Positions 60,730-64,000 of a DNA stretch of 64,000 nucleotides are shown one piece after another. Location: contig NZ_JAPEMI010000001.1 in NCBI RefSeq assembly GCF_026342835.1, forward strand, positions 4,470,501 to 4,534,500. Direction: 5' to 3'. The notes beneath the pieces are model-generated. The model saw only the letters and a list, made by a program, of their open reading frames with translations. It was not told the origin of the DNA and did not search any database. Made by a program: the position numbers and the translations under genes. The number at the start of each line of letters is the position of its first letter. The stretch's first letter is position 1. This stretch comes from Streptomyces sp. NBC_00154 (GTDB lineage: Bacteria > Actinomycetota > Actinomycetes > Streptomycetales > Streptomycetaceae).

Positions 60730-62010
60730 ACCACGCTTTCGCCGTACGACAACATGTCCCCGGTCGCCCAGGCCGCCTACCGGGCCCGCTCCGCCGCCGC
60801 GGACATCGCGCCACTGCCGCGCGCGGCGAAGGACGACGCGCTGCTGGCGATCGCGGACGCGCTGGAAGTGCGGACGGCCGAGATCGTCGCGGCCAACGCC
60901 GAGGACGTGGCCCGTGCGCGCGAGGCCGGGACCAGCGAATCGATCGTCGACCGGCTCACCCTCACTCCCGAGCGGATCCGGGCCATCGCCGCCGATGTGC
61001 GGGACGTGGCGGCGCTGCCCGATCCGGTCGGCGAAGTGGTGCGCGGCTCCACCCTGCCCAACGGCATCGACCTGCGTCAGGTCCGGGTGCCGCTCGGCGT
61101 GGTCGGGATCATCTACGAGGCCCGGCCCAATGTCACGGTGGACGCCGCGGCGCTCTGCCTGAAGTCCGGCAATGCCGTCCTGCTGCGCGGCTCGTCCTCC
61201 GCGTACGCCTCCAACAGCGCACTCGTCCGGGTGCTGCGCGACGCGGTCGGCGGCTCCGGACTGCCGGCCGACGCGGTGCAGCTGGTGCCGGGCGAGAACC
61301 GTGACTCGGTACGGGAACTGATGCGGGCCCGCGGTCTTGTCGACGTACTGATCCCGCGCGGCGGTGCCTCCCTGATCCGCACGGTCGTCGAGGAGTCCAC
61401 CGTTCCGGTCATCGAGACCGGTACCGGCAACTGCCATGTGTACGTGGACGTGCAGACCGACCTCGACATGGCCGTCGACATCCTCATCAACTCCAAGGCC
61501 CAGCGGCCGAGTGTCTGCAACGCCGCCGAGACGCTGCTGGTCCACAAGGACGTCGCCGCGGAGTTCCTGCCCCGGGCGCTGGACGCGCTGGCCGACGCAG
61601 GGGTGACGGTGCACGGCGACGAGCGGGTGCTGGAGTTCGCCGAGGGGTCCAAGGCCACCGTCGTGCCGGCGACGCCGGAGGACTGGGAGACCGAGTACCT
61701 CTCGTACGACATCGCGGCCGCCGTCGTCGAATCGCTGGACGCGGCCGTCGCCCACATCCGGCTCTGGTCCTCCGGCCACACCGAGGCGATCGTCACCACG
61801 TCACAGGCTGCCGCCCGCCGGTTCACTCAACTGGTGGATTCCACGACGGTCGCCGTGAACGCGTCCACCCGGTTCACCGACGGGGGGCAGTTCGGGTTCG
61901 GTGCGGAGATCGGAATCTCCACCCAGAAACTGCACGCCAGGGGCCCGATGGGCCTGCCGGAGCTGACCTCGACGAAGTACATCGTGACCGGGGACGGTCA
62001 CGTACGGTGA
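60727..62010 (+). CDS. proA: Gamma-glutamyl phosphate reductase
   Basis: A 427-residue aldehyde-dehydrogenase-fold enzyme converting glutamyl phosphate to glutamate semialdehyde, the second step of proline synthesis. The catalytic Cys264 is in RPSVCNAAE, with GNAVLLRGS, LIPRGGASLI and ETGTGNCHVYVD as family markers. The start ATG appears leaderless. It is separate from proB because of the intervening gene and its own promoter. Confidence 0.96.
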   Translation: MTTLSPYDNMSPVAQAAYRARSAAADIAPLPRAAKDDALLAIADALEVRTAEIVAANAEDVARAREAGTSESIVDRLTLTPERIRAIAADVRDVAALPDPVGEVVRGSTLPNGIDLRQVRVPLGVVGIIYEARPNVTVDAAALCLKSGNAVLLRGSSSAYASNSALVRVLRDAVGGSGLPADAVQLVPGENRDSVRELMRARGLVDVLIPRGGASLIRTVVEESTVPVIETGTGNCHVYVDVQTDLDMAVDILINSKAQRPSVCNAAETLLVHKDVAAEFLPRALDALADAGVTVHGDERVLEFAEGSKATVVPATPEDWETEYLSYDIAAAVVESLDAAVAHIRLWSSGHTEAIVTTSQAAARRFTQLVDSTTVAVNASTRFTDGGQFGFGAEIGISTQKLHARGPMGLPELTSTKYIVTGDGHVR

Positions 62011-62064
62011 TCTTGGGTACCCGGCGAGTTTGCAGTCTCCCTGCCCAAAACGACCCGCCGGGGC

Positions 62065-62079
62065 TACGCTGAAGCTGTG
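62065..62079 (+). promoter_or_regulatory. -10 element for leaderless transcript of the small membrane protein
   Basis: TACGCT (62065-62070) is 6 nt before the GTG at 62077, with no ribosome-binding site. Confidence 0.55.
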
Positions 62080-62676
62080 CCGGACGACGTGGGGGGCAGG
62101 CCGTTTCCGGACGGCTGGGAGCCCGACGACGACCGCGGGGGCGCGGACGAGGACTTCGCCTCCGTGGTGTTCGACGAGGACTTCGTCCGGGCTGCCGAGT
62201 TCCATGAAGCCACCGCGGTCGAGCGGCTGTTGGCTGCCGCCCAGGCGCGTGCCGAGGCCGAGGCCGCCCGGGCCCGCGCCGGCGGCGGCCCCGCCGACGA
62301 CGAACTGTACGGCGACGGATACGGGCCGGGCAGCGCATACGGCCGCGGGAGCCCCTACGGCGACCCGCTGGACCACGACGGGCTCGACGACTACGACAAC
62401 GGCCCGTACGGGCGCCACGGCGGCTCTCTACGCCCCTACCGGGGCGCCGCGCGGTGGCACCGCCCGGTGGCCTGGCTGCTCGCGCTGCTGATGGGCATCG
62501 GCATGGTCGCGCTGGCCTTCAGCGCCGTCTACCGGGGCGCCTCGGCCAACCGTCAGGACCAGGTCCCACCACCCGCCACGACCGGCGTGGACAGCGCGCC
62601 CGGCTCCGGTGTCACCCCATCCGCTTCCGCCGACTATTTCCGCCCCGCGGTGTCTGCGGTCCCACGCACGCACTGA
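62077..62676 (+). CDS. Single-pass membrane protein with SVVFDE-FVRAA motif (first copy)
   Basis: A 199-residue protein. The acidic cytoplasmic N-terminus carries S29-VVFDEDFVRAA40 and E44..AVER50, followed by an alanine-rich helix (LLAAAQARAEAEAARARA) and a Gly/Tyr/Asp-rich linker. One transmembrane helix lies near 132-152, with a short extracytoplasmic tail. The N-terminal motif recurs in the next gene, so the two are paralogous partners. From memory, the equivalent Streptomyces locus has been connected with the spore-wall and glycopolymer machinery. The start is leaderless. Confidence 0.75.
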   Translation: MPDDVGGRPFPDGWEPDDDRGGADEDFASVVFDEDFVRAAEFHEATAVERLLAAAQARAEAEAARARAGGGPADDELYGDGYGPGSAYGRGSPYGDPLDHDGLDDYDNGPYGRHGGSLRPYRGAARWHRPVAWLLALLMGIGMVALAFSAVYRGASANRQDQVPPPATTGVDSAPGSGVTPSASADYFRPAVSAVPRTH

Positions 62677-62689
62677 TGCGCGGCTGCCG

Positions 62690-62726
62690 TGGCGCGTGAG
62701 AGCTCGCTCCGAGTTCTCACACGCCA
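62690..62726. terminator. Hairpin after the first motif protein
   Basis: An interrupted stem (ggcgcgtgagagctcg / cgagttctcacacgcc) follows the stop by 14 bp. A plausible terminator. Confidence 0.6.
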
Positions 62727-62765
62727 GAGCGTTTACGTTCGTGGCAATCGACCTACCCTGAAAGT

Positions 62766-62819
62766 GTGACCCCTCCCCCGGAGGGGGCTTCTCACTCGTC
62801 CGCACACGCGAACTCGTGA
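62766..62819 (+). CDS. Putative leaderless 17-codon ORF upstream of the second motif protein
   Basis: TACCCT (62754-62759) is exactly 6 nt before GTG 62766, and the frame (VTPPPEGASHSSAHANS) ends TGA at 62817-62819. The same -10 spacing marks several real leaderless genes in this window. The first codons coincide with a ccctccc/ggaggg hairpin that could act as a leader structure. No function is suggested by the peptide itself. Confidence 0.3.
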   Translation: MTPPPEGASHSSAHANS

Positions 62820-62904
62820 CGGACAGGCCCTGCCCGAGGCCCTTTCGGCCGAAGCAGTGCGTAGCGTGTCGGCTTCGGCCGGTGACGTGGAGTCGGGAGA
62901 AGTC

Positions 62905-64000
62905 ATGACAGGCCGTGGAGAACCGCCAGAAGGAGCACCCGAGGGGCTCCCCGGCGGTGGTGAGGACGAGTACCGGTCCGTCGTCTTCGACGAGTCGTTC
63001 GTTCGCGCTGCCCGGCTCCAGGAATTCTCCGCCCAGGAGCGCATGGGCGAGCACGCCCGCGCCGTACGCAGCCTCCCGGCCCGGCACTTCCGCACCGGAA
63101 CCCGGGCCGTCATCGCCCTGATCGTCCTGATAGCCCTCGCCTTCGCCACGGCCGTCTACATGGGCCTCAGCAATCCGTACCAGCCACCCGTCGGCAGACG
63201 CGCCGAACTGCTCCGGTCGACCGTCATACCCCTGGCGCCCCGCGGCGCCGTCCCCGGCGGCAAGGCTGCCGACCTCTACGCCACCAGCCCCGCCGCCCAC
63301 TTCCGGACAGGTGCCGCAGGCATCAACCTTCCGATGACCCGGCGGACCGAAAACTTCTCGGACAGCCAGGTGATCACTGCCCTGACCACGGTCAAGGACT
63401 ACCTGGTGGCGTCCTCCCTCGACCCCGACGTCCTCACCGGCGGCTCGGTGCGGCCGGTGGGGCTGCTGCTCGACCCGGACCAGACGAACCAGTTCGACCG
63501 GAGCATGACCCGATCGGCCGACGACGGGCAGCATGCCGCGACCGGCTGGCTGGTGCGGTTCGATCCGGCGAAGGTGGCGCTGGCCGACCCGGACATCCGG
63601 GTCCAGGGCACCCTGGCCTACTCCGAGGCGGGGTCCGACACCCTGGAGGTGGTCTCGGACCACACCTTCACGTACGCCCTGCGTCCAGCCGCCGCAGGCC
63701 CCCAACGAGCAGGCGGCGTCTCGCTGTTCACGGTACGGCGCGAGCTGCACTTCCGCTTCGACCGGGAGGACCTGCGGCTGCACCGGCTGGAGCTGCGGAC
63801 CAGCTACGTCCAGGCCGGACCGCAGGCCTGCTCGACGGACAGGACCGGCACCCTGCACCCGCTGCTCGCCGGCGAGCGCGCGGCCTCCCGCGGGCCGGCG
63901 GGCACCGACCCGTATGCGACGGGCCGGCCCACAGCGGCGCTCTGCGGGACGCTGGAGGTCAGCTCCCGGCCGGCCCGGGCCCCTGAGGGCTCCCCGGGTC
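62905..64000 (+). CDS. Membrane protein with SVVFDE-FVRAA motif (second copy), runs off the window
   Basis: The frame is open for 365 codons to the window edge, so the C-terminus is missing. S25-VVFDESFVRAA36 and E40..AQER46 near the N-terminus match the preceding gene. One transmembrane helix (about 70-89) is followed by a large extracytoplasmic domain (about 275 residues visible), with Cys pairs (QACSTD, ALCGTL) likely in a disulfide. The ATG at 62905 follows GGGAGAAG. No enzymatic motif is visible. It appears to be a larger sibling of the upstream protein, with a well-developed outside domain. Confidence 0.78.
   Translation, partial: MTGRGEPPEGAPEGLPGGGEDEYRSVVFDESFVRAARLQEFSAQERMGEHARAVRSLPARHFRTGTRAVIALIVLIALAFATAVYMGLSNPYQPPVGRRAELLRSTVIPLAPRGAVPGGKAADLYATSPAAHFRTGAAGINLPMTRRTENFSDSQVITALTTVKDYLVASSLDPDVLTGGSVRPVGLLLDPDQTNQFDRSMTRSADDGQHAATGWLVRFDPAKVALADPDIRVQGTLAYSEAGSDTLEVVSDHTFTYALRPAAAGPQRAGGVSLFTVRRELHFRFDREDLRLHRLELRTSYVQAGPQACSTDRTGTLHPLLAGERAASRGPAGTDPYATGRPTAALCGTLEVSSRPARAPEGSPG

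Overview
The window is a high-GC actinobacterial chromosome segment, almost certainly Streptomyces. Evidence: strong G/C bias at third codon positions, frequent GTG starts, rare TTA codons, TANNNT -10 elements placed directly before start codons, and a recognisable Streptomyces gene order (tig-clpP1-clpP2-clpX ... valS-folC ... ndk-mreBCD-mrdA-rodA ... rne-rplU-rpmA-obg ... proB-proA).

Layout. (1) About 1-10.3 kb is accessory DNA: an IS630-type insertion sequence with matching ends, a TauE/SafE-type permease, a Nudix hydrolase, a SUKH (SMI1/KNR4) protein, and a small pSAM2-like integrated element (XRE and GntR regulators, RepSA-type initiator, excisionase, tyrosine integrase). The integrase lies against the 3' end of a tRNA-Gly gene. 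No FtsK-like transfer gene is present. (2) 10.3-15.3 kb: tRNA-Gly, tRNA-Pro, trigger factor, and the ClpP1/ClpP2/ClpX protease genes with a ClgR-type operator. (3) 15.3-28.1 kb: a proline/glycine-rich membrane protein, valS, folC, a DUF4233 protein, ndk, and the elongation/spore-wall cluster mreB-mreC-mreD-mrdA-rodA. (4) 28.2-38.2 kb: a CYTH-CHAD protein, a B12-binding-type radical SAM protein, an unusual internally repeated membrane protein, the radical-SAM-linked protein, and a very large RNase E/G whose catalytic core is flanked by repeated basic motifs. (5) 38.5-42.7 kb: a cytidylyltransferase/glycerol-1-phosphate dehydrogenase pair, then rplU-rpmA-obg. (6) 43-58.5 kb: a cell-wall glycopolymer region with a GT4 glycosyltransferase (preceded by a coupled leader ORF and carrying a TTA codon), two GT2-TagF fusion proteins, galE, a divergent TagF-like membrane protein, and dTDP-rhamnose genes rmlA-B-D and rmlC. 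(7) 58.9-64 kb: proB, a small conserved protein, proA, and two related single-pass membrane proteins sharing an N-terminal SVVFDE-FVRAA signature. The last runs off the window.

How the genes fit together: mre/mrdA/rodA, the GT/TagF/rml genes and the two signature membrane proteins form a neighbourhood for building and decorating the wall. The clp, rne, rplU/rpmA and obg genes are housekeeping protein and RNA quality-control and ribosome genes. The first 10 kb look laterally acquired.

Limits: names rest on motif recognition and gene order read by eye. No database search was run. Starts were chosen from ribosome-binding sites, overlaps or -10 positions, and alternatives are stated.
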